Below are positions 37,464 through 47,025 of a stretch of DNA of 64,000 nucleotides, one piece after another. The translations under genes and the position numbers were made by a program. This DNA comes from Lysobacter sp. Root916. Lineage in GTDB: Bacteria > Pseudomonadota > Gammaproteobacteria > Xanthomonadales > Xanthomonadaceae. The notes beneath the pieces were generated by a model, which did no database searches, was not told the DNA's origin, and worked only from the letters and a program-made list of their open reading frames with translations. Numbering within the stretch: the first letter of the stretch is position 1; the number at the start of each line of letters is the position of its first letter. The DNA lies in NCBI RefSeq assembly GCF_001429785.1, contig NZ_LMJF01000014.1, positions 265,323 through 329,322 of the forward strand, given 5' to 3'.

Positions 37464-38135
37464 ATGACGCAAGACCTCGAAATCCACGCTAAGAAAGATG
37501 ACGACCGCGAAGGGCTGAACTGGGCACGTATCGCCGGTATCACCTCCGCGATCGCCGTGCATGTCGCGGCGCTGCTCTTGCTGCTCGCGCCGATGGCGCC
37601 GCCGGCGACCGAAAAGGCGGAAGAACAGGTGACCGTCGTCAACCTGATCAAGCCGCCGGAACCGCCGCCGCCGCCCCCGCCGCCGCCGCCGGAACCGCCG
37701 CCGCCGCAGCAGATCAAGCAGCTGGCCGCGCCGCAGCCGACTCCGCTGCCGCCGCCGCCGGAAGACCCGCCGATCGTCGTCGACGAGCCGAGCCCGGTGG
37801 ACGTCCAGCAGGAACCGCCGACCCCGCCGTCGACGCCCGCTCCGGCCACCACCATCAGCTCCGGCGTCGATCCGTCGTCGAAGCGACTCAATCCGCCTAA
37901 GTACCCGCCGACCGAAGCGCGTCAAGGCGTGGGCGGCACCGTGGTCCTGGTCATCACCATCGATGCCTCGGGCAACGTGCTCGACGTCTCCGTCGAGAAG
38001 TCCAGCCGCAACCGCAACCTCGACCGCAGCGCCATGGATGCCGCACGGAAGTGGAAGTTCAACCCCGAGATGCGCAACGGCGTTGGTGTGACCAGCAAGG
38101 TTCGCGTCCCGGTAGATTTCGTCCCTCCGAACTGA
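37464..38135 (+). CDS. tonB: TonB energy transducer
   Basis: 223 residues. There is a short cytoplasmic N-terminus, one membrane anchor (about 25-43, IAGITSAIAVHVAALLLLLA), a periplasmic Pro-rich spacer with a run of prolines and PEPPPP, and a TonB-C domain from about residue 140 (LNPPKYPPTEARQGVGGTVV...AMDAARKWKFNPE). It carries proton-motive energy from ExbB-ExbD to outer-membrane receptors for iron complexes and carbohydrates. Gene order matches the Xanthomonas tonB-exbB-exbD1-exbD2 cluster. Confidence 0.95.
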   Translation: MTQDLEIHAKKDDDREGLNWARIAGITSAIAVHVAALLLLLAPMAPPATEKAEEQVTVVNLIKPPEPPPPPPPPPPEPPPPQQIKQLAAPQPTPLPPPPEDPPIVVDEPSPVDVQQEPPTPPSTPAPATTISSGVDPSSKRLNPPKYPPTEARQGVGGTVVLVITIDASGNVLDVSVEKSSRNRNLDRSAMDAARKWKFNPEMRNGVGVTSKVRVPVDFVPPN

Positions 38136-38209
38136 TCGGGTTCGCGGGACGGTTGTAACGCACCACGTAACTCTTCTTTCCTTATCCACGACATTCAAAG
38201 GTAAGCGTC

Positions 38210-38962
38210 ATGCTGCAGGAAACCACCACCGCTGCTACTGCCGGGGGCTCCAACGCCGAAGCCCTCCAGCAGATGAGCTTCGCCCATCTGTTGCAAAACT
38301 TCGACCTGGTCGGCTGGGTCGTGTTCCTCACGCTCGCGATCATGTCGGTCCTGTCGGTCTACTGGATCGTCGTGAACTTCGTGAAGAACCTGCGTCTTCG
38401 CGGCAGTTCGGATCGCGTCGTCAGCACGTTCTGGGAAACCCCGAACGCCCAGGACGCCATCCGCTTCATGGAAGAACAGTCGCGTAGCGAACCGTTCTCC
38501 AAGATCGCGCTCGACGCCGCCCAGGCCGCCGCTCACCACCAGCGCCACGAAGGTTCGCGCCTGGTCGAGTCGCTGAACCGTTCCGAGTTCGTCGATCGCG
38601 CCCTGCGTCAGGGTGTGACCCGCGAATCCTCGCGTCTGGAAAGCGGCCTGACCGTGCTCGCCACCGTCGGTTCGACCGCGCCGTTCGTCGGCCTGCTCGG
38701 CACCGTGTGGGGCATCTACCACGCCCTGATCAAGATCGGTGCGACCGGCCAGGCGTCCATCGACGCCGTCGCCGGCCCGGTGGGTGAAGCGCTGATCATG
38801 ACCGCCATCGGTCTGTTCGTCGCCATCCCGGCGGTGCTCGCGTACAACTTCTTCGTCCGCCTGAACCGCGTCACGAACAACAAGTTCGACACGTTCGCGC
38901 ACGACCTGCACGACTTCTTCGCTACCGGTTCGCGCGTCGGCGAACTGGCCGCTAAGCGCTAA
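38210..38962 (+). CDS. exbB: ExbB proton channel subunit
   Basis: 250 residues of the MotA/TolQ/ExbB family. Three membrane segments are seen, at about 35-60, 145-168 and 192-214. The conserved stretch ESGLTVLATVGSTAPFVGLLGTVWGIYHAL covers helix 2, and PVGEALIMTAIGLFVAIPAVLAYNFF helix 3. It forms the pentameric proton channel with ExbD inside. It lies 74 bases after tonB and 51 before exbD1, consistent with one operon. Confidence 0.95.
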   Translation: MLQETTTAATAGGSNAEALQQMSFAHLLQNFDLVGWVVFLTLAIMSVLSVYWIVVNFVKNLRLRGSSDRVVSTFWETPNAQDAIRFMEEQSRSEPFSKIALDAAQAAAHHQRHEGSRLVESLNRSEFVDRALRQGVTRESSRLESGLTVLATVGSTAPFVGLLGTVWGIYHALIKIGATGQASIDAVAGPVGEALIMTAIGLFVAIPAVLAYNFFVRLNRVTNNKFDTFAHDLHDFFATGSRVGELAAKR

Positions 38963-39013
38963 GTCGCCTAACCGCGACGTCTTCACCTTACTTGTAGTAG
39001 TTGGAGTTCGGAC

Positions 39014-39433
39014 ATGGCCTTCAGTACAGACAGCGATAGCGGCGGCCCGATGGCACAGATCAACGTCACGCCCCTCGTGGACGTGATGCTGGTGCTGCTG
39101 ATCATCTTCATGATCACGGCGCCTCTGATGTCGCATAAGGTCAAGGTCGAGTTGCCCGAAGCCACCCTCAACAAGCCGAGCGATAAGCCGCCCGCGACCC
39201 AGCCGATCACCTTGGCTGTGAAGGAAGACGGTTCGTTGTTCTGGAACGACGAACCGATCACCAAGGGCCTGCTGGAAAGCCGGCTCTCGATCGAAGCGCA
39301 GAAGACGCCGCAGCCGCAGATCAACGTCCGCGGCGACAAGACGACCAAGTACCGCATCGTGCAAGACGTGGTGAAGATTGCGCAGAGCCAAGGCATGCGC
39401 AAGGTCGGCTTCGTAGCGATCAAAGAACGTTAA
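39014..39433 (+). CDS. exbD1: ExbD proton channel subunit, first copy
   Basis: 139 residues. [24 protein letters not shown] is the single membrane helix, with the essential proton-carrying Asp in [10 protein letters not shown], followed by a periplasmic domain. With ExbB it converts proton flow into movement of TonB. Upstream exbB and downstream exbD2 are in the same operon. Confidence 0.94.
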   Translation: MAFSTDSDSGGPMAQINVTPLVDVMLVLLIIFMITAPLMSHKVKVELPEATLNKPSDKPPATQPITLAVKEDGSLFWNDEPITKGLLESRLSIEAQKTPQPQINVRGDKTTKYRIVQDVVKIAQSQGMRKVGFVAIKER

Positions 39434-39451
39434 GGCACCCGGAGACTATTT

Positions 39452-39868
39452 ATGGCATTCAGTTCTGGCTCCGGCGCAGGCGCACCGATGGCCGACATCA
39501 ACGTCACGCCCCTGGTGGACGTGATGCTGGTGTTGCTGATCATCTTCATGGTGACGGCGCCCGTGATGTCTTACCCGATCGAAGTCAATCTGCCGCAGCG
39601 CACGACCACGCCGCCGCCGCCGACGCCGCCGAAGGAGCCGATCCGTCTGCGCATCGACGCCTCGGGTCAGGTCTTCTGGAACGATACGCCGCAACCGATC
39701 ACGGCGCTCCAGAGCATGATGGGCGCCGAAGTGCAGCGTGATCCGACCAACCAGCCGATGCTGGAGATCGACGTCAGCACCGATGCCGATTACGGCATCC
39801 TCGCCAAGGTGCTGGCGAAGGCAAAGAACGCCAATATGGAAAAGATCGGCTTCGTCCAAAACGACTGA
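39452..39868 (+). CDS. exbD2: ExbD proton channel subunit, second copy
   Basis: 138 residues. The membrane helix [20 protein letters not shown] is almost identical to that of exbD1, but the periplasmic part differs ([20 protein letters not shown]) and carries an extra Pro-rich linker. In Xanthomonas campestris a second ExbD in the same position is needed for plant-related responses rather than iron uptake. The gene lies 18 bases after exbD1, and a strong terminator follows. Confidence 0.93.
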   Translation: MAFSSGSGAGAPMADINVTPLVDVMLVLLIIFMVTAPVMSYPIEVNLPQRTTTPPPPTPPKEPIRLRIDASGQVFWNDTPQPITALQSMMGAEVQRDPTNQPMLEIDVSTDADYGILAKVLAKAKNANMEKIGFVQND

Positions 39869-39900
39869 CCGATCGACAAGTTTGACGCTTACCGTCGTGA

Positions 39901-39929
39901 AAACGCCGCCCTCGGGCGGCGTTTTTTTT
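39901..39929 (+). terminator. Terminator of tonB-exbB-exbD1-exbD2
   Basis: AAACGCCGCC, the loop CTCG and GGCGGCGTTTTTTTT form a strong stem with a long T run, 32 bases after exbD2. It separates the third exbD from the main operon. Confidence 0.92.
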
Positions 39930-39999
39930 GGGCCTTGCCAGCCGGGCCGGATCGGGTTTAGCGTGAGATCGGGCATCCCGCCCTAGTGGGGGTAGAGCA

Positions 40000-40410
40000 A
40001 TGGCCGTCTCCGCGTATTTCGAGTCCCCGTCCCGCCGCGACGCGCGCGCCGTCGCCGAGATCAACATCACCCCCCTGGTCGACGTCATGCTGGTGCTGTT
40101 GGTGATCTTCATGGTCGCCGCGCCGGTCATGAGCGGCACCTTGGACCTGAAGCTGCCAATGCCGACGCCGCCCGACAAGGCCGAGCCGCCGCCGCGTGCG
40201 CAGCTGTCGGTCCAGGCCGATGGCAGCTACCTGTTGGACGGCCAGGCCGTGGCCAAAGCCATGCTGAGCGACGAACTGGCCAACCTGGCCAAGGCCGCGC
40301 CGCGCACGGTGCTGCAGATCAGCGCCAACGCCGACGCCGACTACCAGGGCTTCGCCACCGCGGTCTCGGCGGCCAAGGAAAGCGGCCTGCAGAATCTCGC
40401 GCTCGAATAA
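40000..40410 (+). CDS. ExbD-family protein, third copy
   Basis: 136 residues with [24 protein letters not shown] as the single membrane helix, keeping the functional Asp. The periplasmic domain (LDLKLPMPTPPDKAEPPPRAQ and on) is only distantly like the other two copies. It stands outside the tonB operon, behind a terminator and before convergent pdxJ, so it probably has its own promoter. It may pair with ExbB here or with another ExbB/TolQ elsewhere. Confidence 0.9.
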   Translation: MAVSAYFESPSRRDARAVAEINITPLVDVMLVLLVIFMVAAPVMSGTLDLKLPMPTPPDKAEPPPRAQLSVQADGSYLLDGQAVAKAMLSDELANLAKAAPRTVLQISANADADYQGFATAVSAAKESGLQNLALE

Positions 40411-40436
40411 GCGCGGCATTCGCGCCCGGCTCGGGC

Positions 40437-41180
40437 CTACAGCAGACGCAGGTAGGCCCGCACCGTCGCATCCAGTCCCGCGTACAAGGCCTCGCCGATC
40501 AGGGCGTGGCCGATCGACACTTCCAGCACCTGCGGCACCGCGCGCAGGAACTCGCCCAGATTCGCCTGACTGAGGTCATGGCCGGCGTTCACGCCCAGCC
40601 CGGCCGCCTGCGCGCGCCGGGCGGCATCGGCGAACAGGGCCAGCGCCGTAGCCGGGTCGCCGGCCGCGTGGGCCTCGGCATAGGGGCCGGTGTAAAGCTC
40701 GACCCGGTCGGCGCCGATTGCCGCGGCGGTCTCGAAATCCTGCGAACCGGCGTCGGCGAACACGCTGACCCGGCAGCCCAGCGCCTTGAGCTCGGCGATC
40801 AGCGGCCGTAGCGATTCGCCGTCGCGGCGGAAATCGAAACCGTGGTCGGAGGTGAGTTGCCCGTCGCCGTCCGGCACCAGGGTCGCCTGTGCCGGCCGCG
40901 CCTGCGCGCACAAGGCCAGGAACCCCGGATAGCCCGCCCGCGCCGGTGCGAAGGGATTGCCTTCCAGATTGAACTCGACCCCGCGCTCGCGGGTGAGCTC
41001 GGCCAGCGCAGCGACGTCGTAGTCGCGGATATGGCGCGCATCCGGACGCGGATGCACGGTGATGCCGTGCGCGCCGGCATCGAGGCAGGCGCGTGCGGCC
41101 GCCACCACGTCCGGCTCGTTACCGCCGCGCGAATTGCGCAGCACCGCGATCTTGTTGACGTTGACGCTGAGTACGGTCAT
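40437..41180 (-). CDS. pdxJ: Pyridoxine 5'-phosphate synthase PdxJ
   Basis: 247 residues. It starts [20 protein letters not shown], with NVNKIA at the substrate site, then [22 protein letters not shown] and [11 protein letters not shown], all characteristic of PdxJ. It condenses 1-deoxyxylulose 5-phosphate with 3-amino-2-oxopropyl phosphate to make pyridoxine phosphate, the last ring-forming step of vitamin B6 synthesis. It is convergent with the third exbD. The tonB-exbB-exbD-pdxJ neighbourhood is shared with Xanthomonas. Confidence 0.95.
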   Translation of the reverse strand: MTVLSVNVNKIAVLRNSRGGNEPDVVAAARACLDAGAHGITVHPRPDARHIRDYDVAALAELTRERGVEFNLEGNPFAPARAGYPGFLALCAQARPAQATLVPDGDGQLTSDHGFDFRRDGESLRPLIAELKALGCRVSVFADAGSQDFETAAAIGADRVELYTGPYAEAHAAGDPATALALFADAARRAQAAGLGVNAGHDLSQANLGEFLRAVPQVLEVSIGHALIGEALYAGLDATVRAYLRLL

Positions 41181-41536
41181 CCGCGCAGTCTAGGCCGCAG
41201 CGCCGCGTTTCCCAAGCCCGCGCCCGCATCGAAACCGACGAGCCCCAAAGTCGACCCACGCCCCCACAAGCTCAGCCACCAGCACTGTGGGAGCGGCGTA
41301 AGCCGCGATGAGCCCCACCTGCGACGCATGCGCGGACCGCGCGCAACCGCGATGCAATGCGCGCCCAGCTTGTTCCCGTGGGAACGTCAGGCGCGACCAA
41401 GCAAGCACCAAAGCATCGCGGCTTGCACCGCTTCCACAAGGGCAGGAATCGTCGCGCTATCGAACCGGCCCCGACCTTGTCGGCGCGGGCAGCCAGGGCA
41501 GGGCAGCGCGCAAGCGCCGCGCGTGCGCGGCCAAGC
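41181..41536. repeat. Gene-free interval with one GTGGGAGCGGCGTAAGCCGCGAT repeat
   Basis: A single copy of the repeat is at 41285-41311. A degraded partner may be present near 41370-41440 (GTGGGAACG, CATCGCGGCTTGC and CCGCTTCCACA), suggesting a decayed inverted pair. Open frames here are low-complexity and read as repeat shadows; no gene is supported. Confidence 0.65.
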
Positions 41537-41818
41537 TCAACGTTGCTGCTGCGGCTCCGACGAAGAGGTCTGCGGCGGCTGCGCGGCCGCCAGCTTGCGC
41601 GCCTCGGCCTGCTCGCGCAGACGGCGCAGCTCGTTCGGATCCAGCATCAAGCCCTCATCGCGGCTGCTGCTGCCGATGCGCGCGGCCAGCAGGCCCAGGA
41701 TCCAGGCGATGAAGAACCCCAACGAGGCCAGCAGGGACACCACGAGCAACAAGCCCGAGGAGGCTTTGAAGGCGATTACGAGCGCGGCCAGGGCCAGCAG
41801 CAAAAACAGCCAATACAT
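41537..41818 (-). CDS. Small inner-membrane protein
   Basis: 93 residues with two strongly hydrophobic segments (MYWLFLLLALAALVIAF, and SGLLLVVSLLASLGFFIAWILGLL at 20-44). A hydrophilic tail carries NELRRLREQAEARKLAAAQ and ends in Gln/Ser-rich sequence. It is a typical small Xanthomonadaceae membrane protein; no known family is identified. It lies 128 bases downstream of the cardiolipin synthase gene on the same strand. Confidence 0.75.
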   Translation of the reverse strand: MYWLFLLLALAALVIAFKASSGLLLVVSLLASLGFFIAWILGLLAARIGSSSRDEGLMLDPNELRRLREQAEARKLAAAQPPQTSSSEPQQQR

Positions 41819-41946
41819 CGCGGCGGTGCTCCCGTCGTTAGGGTGGTTGCCAGTCGCCGCGAGTGTAGCGCGCCGCCCGCCCGCCTACAGCCCGACAAGC
41901 CCGTTGCGGCGACCGCTCGTCGCGCGCGACGTGACCCAGTGCGCGT

Positions 41947-43383
41947 TCACAGCAAGGGCGAGACCAGGCGCGCCAGCGCCTCGGGCAGGCGCCGCCGCCA
42001 CAGCCCCTGTTCGCGGTCGGCGCGCACGCGCGGGGCATAGCTGCATTCGGTCTGGATCAGTTGGGCCAGCTCGGCGGCCAGGCCGCGGTCGTGGAACAGG
42101 ACCGAGATCTCGAAGTTCAGGCGGAAGCTACGGTGGTCGAAGTTGGCGCTGCCGATGATGGCCAGGTCCTCGTCGCACAGCAGCGCCTTGGTGTGCAGCA
42201 TGCGCGGGCCGTACTCGTGGATCTTGACCCCGGCCTCCAGTAGTTCGTCGAAGTAGGAACGCGCCGCATACGTGACCAGGCGGCTGTCGCTGAGCCGAGG
42301 TACCAGCAGGCGCACATCCAGCCCGCCCAGCGCGGCCGAGGTCAGGGCCATGCGCGCGGCTTCGCCGGGCACGAAATAGGGCGTCACCAGCCACACCCGC
42401 TCGCGCGCGGCATGGATCGCGCCCACGTGCAGGCGGTGGATCGCCTCCCAGGACGAATCCGGCCCCGACACCAGCACCTGCGCGGCCACCGCGCCCGGCT
42501 GCGGCGCCGGATGCTGCAGGCGCGGCGGCGCCTGCCCGGTCGCGTAGGCCCAGTCCTCGCAGAACACCAGCTGCAGTTCGCGCACCACGTCGCCTTCCAG
42601 GCGCAGGTGCAGATCGCGGTAGGCGTCCTTGCGGATGCGCTCGTCTTCCTCGTCGGTGATGTTGATGCCGCCGGTGAAGCCGACCAGGCCGTCGATCACC
42701 ACGATCTTGCGATGGGTGCGCAGGTTCAACCACGGCCGCTTCCAGAACCAGCGCAGCTTCATCGGATGGAACCAGGCGACCTCGCCGCCGGCGTCGACCA
42801 GCGGCTGCAGGAAGCGGTTGGAGGTGGAACCCGAGCCCACCGCGTCCAGCAGCAAACGCACCTGCACGCCGTTGCGCGCTCGCTCGACCAGAGCATCGCG
42901 CAAGGCCAGGCCGCAGGCGTCGGGCTGGTAGATGTAGTACTCCAGGTGGATGTGTTCGCGGGCCTGGCCGACCGCCTCCAGCAGGGCCTCGTACTTGGCC
43001 CCGCCGTCGATCAACAAGCGCGCCTGGGTCGCGGTGGTCGGCGGCAGCCCCGTCGTGGCCTGGGCCAGCTTGGCCAGCTCGACCGCCTCCGGCGACTCGC
43101 TCAGCCCCGACATGGTCGCCGGCAGCGCGGCGCGCGCGCGCACCCGGCGCAGGCGTTGGCGATGGATGCGCTGCGGACCGAACACGTAATAGATGAAGAA
43201 GCCCAGATAGGGCAGGGCGGCCAGACTTATCAGCCAGCTGATGGTCGCCACCGGCTCGCGCTTTTGCAGCACGATCCACAGCCCCAGCCCGATCAGGTAG
43301 GCGGCCCAGCCCAGGGTCAGGTAGAGACTGAGGTGGGGGATGCCGCTGATCGCGTTCCAAAGCGAGGACAACAGGTCGGACAC
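41947..43383 (-). CDS. cls: Cardiolipin synthase
   Basis: 478 residues. Two N-terminal membrane segments (about 13-33 and 43-65) are followed by a PLDc_N region with YVFGPQRIHRQRLRRVR. Two phospholipase D active sites follow: HRKIVVIDG...GFTGGIN and HTKALLCDEDLAIIGSANFDHRSF. It joins two phosphatidylglycerol molecules into cardiolipin at the inner membrane. The length and both HKD motifs are intact. It is divergent from the SIMPL-domain gene. Confidence 0.93.
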   Translation of the reverse strand: MSDLLSSLWNAISGIPHLSLYLTLGWAAYLIGLGLWIVLQKREPVATISWLISLAALPYLGFFIYYVFGPQRIHRQRLRRVRARAALPATMSGLSESPEAVELAKLAQATTGLPPTTATQARLLIDGGAKYEALLEAVGQAREHIHLEYYIYQPDACGLALRDALVERARNGVQVRLLLDAVGSGSTSNRFLQPLVDAGGEVAWFHPMKLRWFWKRPWLNLRTHRKIVVIDGLVGFTGGINITDEEDERIRKDAYRDLHLRLEGDVVRELQLVFCEDWAYATGQAPPRLQHPAPQPGAVAAQVLVSGPDSSWEAIHRLHVGAIHAARERVWLVTPYFVPGEAARMALTSAALGGLDVRLLVPRLSDSRLVTYAARSYFDELLEAGVKIHEYGPRMLHTKALLCDEDLAIIGSANFDHRSFRLNFEISVLFHDRGLAAELAQLIQTECSYAPRVRADREQGLWRRRLPEALARLVSPLL

Positions 43384-43632
43384 GGGGCTCTCCAGGCGGC
43401 GATCGGCGCGGACGCGTCGATCGCAGGCCTAGGCTAGCCCGCGACGACAGTCGCGCAAAGTGTGCGCCAATTCGCGGGCGCTACGATGCACTGGCACAGC
43501 GACCGCCTAGGATGAGGCAAGCATCCGCCCGCCACGGCATGCCGCCGCGCGGTCGGCAAGCTGTCTCCAGCCCGGATGCGCAGCTCCCTCGACCGGCCGC
43601 CGACGCACACCCACGACCCAGGACTCCAACCC

Positions 43633-44403
43633 ATGAAAATCGCATCGCTGTTGCTGCCGATCCTCCTGGCCAGCCTGCTGCTGCCCACCGCAGCGCAGGC
43701 CGCCAGCGTCGCCCCCGCGCGCACGGTCAGCGTGTCCGGCAGCGCCGAGATCAAGGTCGCCCCGGACGAAATCCTGCTCAACGTCGGCGTCGAGACCCGC
43801 AACGTCGAGCTCGCCCCGGCCAAGCGTCTCAACGACGAACGCGTGGCCGCGGCGCTGGCCTTCCTCGCGCGCAACGGCGTGCCCAGCAAGGATGTGCAGA
43901 CCGACTTCATCAGCATCGAACCGCAGTACGAGTACGACGACAGCCGCGACCGCGCCGCCCAGGAGCGTTCGCGCGTGGTGCCGGTGGTATACATCGTGCG
44001 CAAGAGCATCGGCATCCGCCTGACCCGTACCGACCACTTCGAAACCATCCTCGCCGGCCTGCTCGACAACGGTGTGCAGCACATCCACGGCATCGAGTTC
44101 CGCACCTCGCAGCTGCGCAAGCACCGCGACGCCGCGCGCGCGCTGGCGGTGCAGGCGGCCAAGGAAAAAGCCGACGCCCTGACCACCGGGCTCGGCGCGC
44201 GCCGCGGCCCCGTGCAGAGCGTGTCCGAATCCTATTCCGGCGGTTGGTGGCGCAGCGGCGCGAGCTGGGGCGGTGGGCAAGGGCAGATGATGCAGAACGT
44301 GTCGCAGAGCAACGGCGGCGGCGAAAGCGCGGACGGCGCCACCCTGTCGGTCGGCCAGATCAGCGTGACCGCCTCGGTGGACGTGAGCTTCGCGATCGAA
44401 TAG
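43633..44403 (+). CDS. Periplasmic SIMPL-domain protein
   Basis: 256 residues from ATG 43633 with a signal peptide (MKIASLLLPILLASLLLPTAAQA, cleavage after about residue 23). The SIMPL domain covers almost the whole mature protein: TVSVSGSAEIKVAPDEILLNVGVET at its start and ISVTASVDVSFAIE at its end. Known relatives include E. coli YggE, linked to oxidative-stress tolerance, and the oligomeric BP26 of Brucella. A Gly/Ser/Gln-rich loop (about 205-235) interrupts the domain. Function is inferred from the family. Confidence 0.85.
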   Translation: MKIASLLLPILLASLLLPTAAQAASVAPARTVSVSGSAEIKVAPDEILLNVGVETRNVELAPAKRLNDERVAAALAFLARNGVPSKDVQTDFISIEPQYEYDDSRDRAAQERSRVVPVVYIVRKSIGIRLTRTDHFETILAGLLDNGVQHIHGIEFRTSQLRKHRDAARALAVQAAKEKADALTTGLGARRGPVQSVSESYSGGWWRSGASWGGGQGQMMQNVSQSNGGGESADGATLSVGQISVTASVDVSFAIE

Positions 44404-44437
44404 CACCGCCTCAGGCCATCCACCCCTTCGCTCTGCC

Positions 44438-44475
44438 TCCCCCTTTGAAAAAGGGGGATTGAGGGGGATTTGCTT
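44438..44475. repeat. CCCCCTTTGAAAAAGGGGG hairpin repeat
   Basis: CTCCCCCTTTGAAAAAGGGG followed by GGATTGAGGGGGATTTGC matches the copies at 1982-2019 and, inverted, at 29981-30015. It follows the SIMPL-domain gene and could assist transcription termination. The remaining bases before 44616 hold no visible feature. Confidence 0.8.
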
Positions 44476-44615
44476 CCACAGCCCAAGCAATCGTCATCCA
44501 CAGTCCGACGCACTCATCACGAAGGGTCCGTCGCCCCCTCATAGCCAACAACAGCCTAGCGCCCCGGCTCCAACCCGTCGCAACAACTGCGACACCCCCG
44601 GCCTAGCCTGCCCCC

Positions 44616-45719
44616 ATGCACGACACCCGCCGCTCCCAGCTCTCGATCCAAGCCGCCGCGATCAAAGGCCGCGGCGCGGCGTCCTACGTGCCCGGGCGTT
44701 ACGCGGTCACCACCGCCCAAGGCGAGGACGACGGCTGGGGCTCGCTGCACGACCCGGCCGACGAGGGCTCGCGCCCGGACACCCAGGTCACCGAGGAACG
44801 CGCGCGCAGCGTCGTCAACCGCAACGAATCGCCCGACATCGCCTTCGGCCAATCGATCAACCCGTATCGCGGCTGCGAGCACGGCTGCGTGTACTGTTTC
44901 GCGCGACCCTCGCACGCCTACCTCGACCTGTCGCCCGGGCTGGACTTCGAAACCAGGCTCTACGCCAAGACCAACGCCGCCGAGCGCCTGCGCGCCGAGC
45001 TCGCGCGGCCCTCGTACCGCTGCGCGCCGATCGCGCTGGGCATCAACACCGATTCCTACCAGCCGATCGAGCGCCGCTACAAGATCACCCGTTCGCTGAT
45101 CGAGGTGCTCAGCGAATGCGCGCATCCCTTCAGCCTGATCACCAAGAACGCCGGCGTGGTCCGCGACCTCGACCTGATCGCGCCGATGGCGCGGCGCGGG
45201 CTGGTCACCGTGTACTTCTCGGTCACCACCCTGGACAACCACCTGTCGGCGAAGATGGAGCCGCGCGCCTCCGCCCCGCACGCGCGCCTGCGCGCGATGC
45301 GCGAGCTGGCCGACGCCGGCGTGCCGGTCGGGGTGATGGCCGCGCCGATGATCCCGATGATCAACGACGCCGAGCTCGAGCACATCCTGGCCGCCGCCTT
45401 CGAGGCCGGCGCGCGCGCGGCCGGCTACGTGGTCCTGCGCCTGCCGCACGAGCTCAAGACGATCTGGCGCGAATGGCTGGCCCTGCACTATCCCGACCGC
45501 GCCGAGCACGTGATGAGCCTGGTCCAGCAGATGAGCGGCGGCAAGGACTACGACAGCGCTTACGGCACCCGCATGCGCGGCACCGGCCCCTTCGCCCAGC
45601 TGATCGAGCAGCGCTTCGCCAAGGCTTGGCGTCGTATCGGTTACGGCCGTTTGCCCGGCCTGGACACCGGTCAATTCGTGCCGCCGCGCCCGGATTCGCC
45701 CCAGGGCGAGCTGTTCTGA
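44616..45719 (+). CDS. PA0069-family radical SAM protein
   Basis: 367 residues. The radical SAM cluster motif is CEHGCVYC (Cys87, Cys91, Cys94), inside INPYRGCEHGCVYCFARPSH, the signature of the PA0069 family related to spore photoproduct lyase-like Rv2578c proteins. SLITKNAG and NTDSYQPIER are further family motifs. It should bind a [4Fe-4S] cluster and cleave S-adenosylmethionine; the substrate is unknown. It stands alone between two repeat or short intergenic regions. Confidence 0.88.
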   Translation: MHDTRRSQLSIQAAAIKGRGAASYVPGRYAVTTAQGEDDGWGSLHDPADEGSRPDTQVTEERARSVVNRNESPDIAFGQSINPYRGCEHGCVYCFARPSHAYLDLSPGLDFETRLYAKTNAAERLRAELARPSYRCAPIALGINTDSYQPIERRYKITRSLIEVLSECAHPFSLITKNAGVVRDLDLIAPMARRGLVTVYFSVTTLDNHLSAKMEPRASAPHARLRAMRELADAGVPVGVMAAPMIPMINDAELEHILAAAFEAGARAAGYVVLRLPHELKTIWREWLALHYPDRAEHVMSLVQQMSGGKDYDSAYGTRMRGTGPFAQLIEQRFAKAWRRIGYGRLPGLDTGQFVPPRPDSPQGELF

Positions 45720-45885
45720 GCCGCCGGCGGGAGCGTCCGCGTCGGTCGGCGTCCGCGGCGCCGCTGCGGTTCCGGCGCGCGCTCCGGCAGTCGCTCGCGG
45801 TTCAGCCCCGCGGCCCCCCTGCACCGCACCGTCACGGCGGCAGCCGGTACACTTCACCGCCAGAGGAGCCCCGAGTCCGTAACGA

Positions 45886-47025
45886 ATGACCGAAGCCGCC
45901 GCTCACGAAACGGGCGAGGACCGTTTCCGCATGGCGATGCAGGCCTCCGGCATCGGCATGGCCATCGTCGATCTGCACGGCCGCTGGGTCGAGGTCAATC
46001 CGGTGTTCGAGCGCCTGCTGGGTTACGCCGCCGCCGATATGGTCGGCCGCAGCGCCGCCGAGTTCACCCACCCCGACGATGTCGCCCTGTCGCGCGGCTT
46101 CCTTGAGGGGCTCAACGACGGCGGCATTCCGGCACTGGATGTGCGCAAGCGTTATCTGCGCCGCGACGGCACGGCGGTCTGGACGCACGCCAACGTGGCC
46201 CTGGTGCGCGGCGCCGACGGCGCACCGCGTTGTTTGCTAGTGCAAATCCGCGACATCGGCGACCAGCTCGCGGCCGAAGCCCAGGCTCGCACCGACGCCG
46301 ACGAATTCGCCCACGCATTGGATGCGTCCCACCGCCATCTGCAGCTGTTCGCCGACGCGGTCGCCCACGACCTGCGCGCGCCGCTGCGTTCGATCGAAAG
46401 CTTTTCCGGCCTGCTCGCCGACCGCGCCGCCGAGCGCCTGGACGAGACCGACCGCGATTACCTGGACCGCATCCGCGCCGCCTCCGCACGCATGACCGCG
46501 CTGCTGGCCGCGCTCAACGACCTCTCGCACGTCACCCGCACCTCGATGCGGCAGGCGCGCGTGGACCTGAGCCTGCTCGCCGACTGGGTCGGCGCCGAGC
46601 TGCTGGACGCCGATCCGCACCGCCGCGCCGACATCCGGGTACAACCCGGCCTGTTCGTCGAAGGCGACGAGCGCCTGCTCAAACTGATGCTGACCCAGCT
46701 GATGGGCAACGCCTGGAAGTTCTCGCGCGAGCGCGATCCGATCCGCATCGAAATATCCGGCGAGCGCGATAACGGCCGCCTACGCATCGCGATCCGCGAC
46801 TACGGCGCCGGTTTCGACATGCGTTACGCCCACAAACTGTTCGAACCCTTCCAGCGCTTGCACGGCCCGGATCAGGGCGGCGGCCACGGTCTCGGACTGG
46901 CGATCGCCAAGCGCATCGCCGACCGTCACCGCGGCCAGCTGCGCGCCCAATCCGAGCCCGATGTGGGCAGCACTTTCACCGTCGAATTGCCCGCCGCCGC
47001 GGGCGAGGTAGCCGCGCATGCATAA
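45886..47025 (+). CDS. PAS-domain sensor histidine kinase
   Basis: 379 residues with no membrane segment. A PAS domain (about 12-125: FRMAMQASGIGMAIVDLHGR...LVQIRDIGDQ) is followed by a HisKA domain with VAHDLRAPLRSIESFSGLL, whose His is the phosphorylation site, and an HATPase_c domain (NAWKFSRERD, DYGAGFDM, GGGHGLGLAI). This layout resembles the output end of phytochrome-type kinases without the photosensory part. Its stop codon overlaps the start of the response regulator by eight bases, so they form a coupled pair. Confidence 0.92.
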   Translation: MTEAAAHETGEDRFRMAMQASGIGMAIVDLHGRWVEVNPVFERLLGYAAADMVGRSAAEFTHPDDVALSRGFLEGLNDGGIPALDVRKRYLRRDGTAVWTHANVALVRGADGAPRCLLVQIRDIGDQLAAEAQARTDADEFAHALDASHRHLQLFADAVAHDLRAPLRSIESFSGLLADRAAERLDETDRDYLDRIRAASARMTALLAALNDLSHVTRTSMRQARVDLSLLADWVGAELLDADPHRRADIRVQPGLFVEGDERLLKLMLTQLMGNAWKFSRERDPIRIEISGERDNGRLRIAIRDYGAGFDMRYAHKLFEPFQRLHGPDQGGGHGLGLAIAKRIADRHRGQLRAQSEPDVGSTFTVELPAAAGEVAAHA

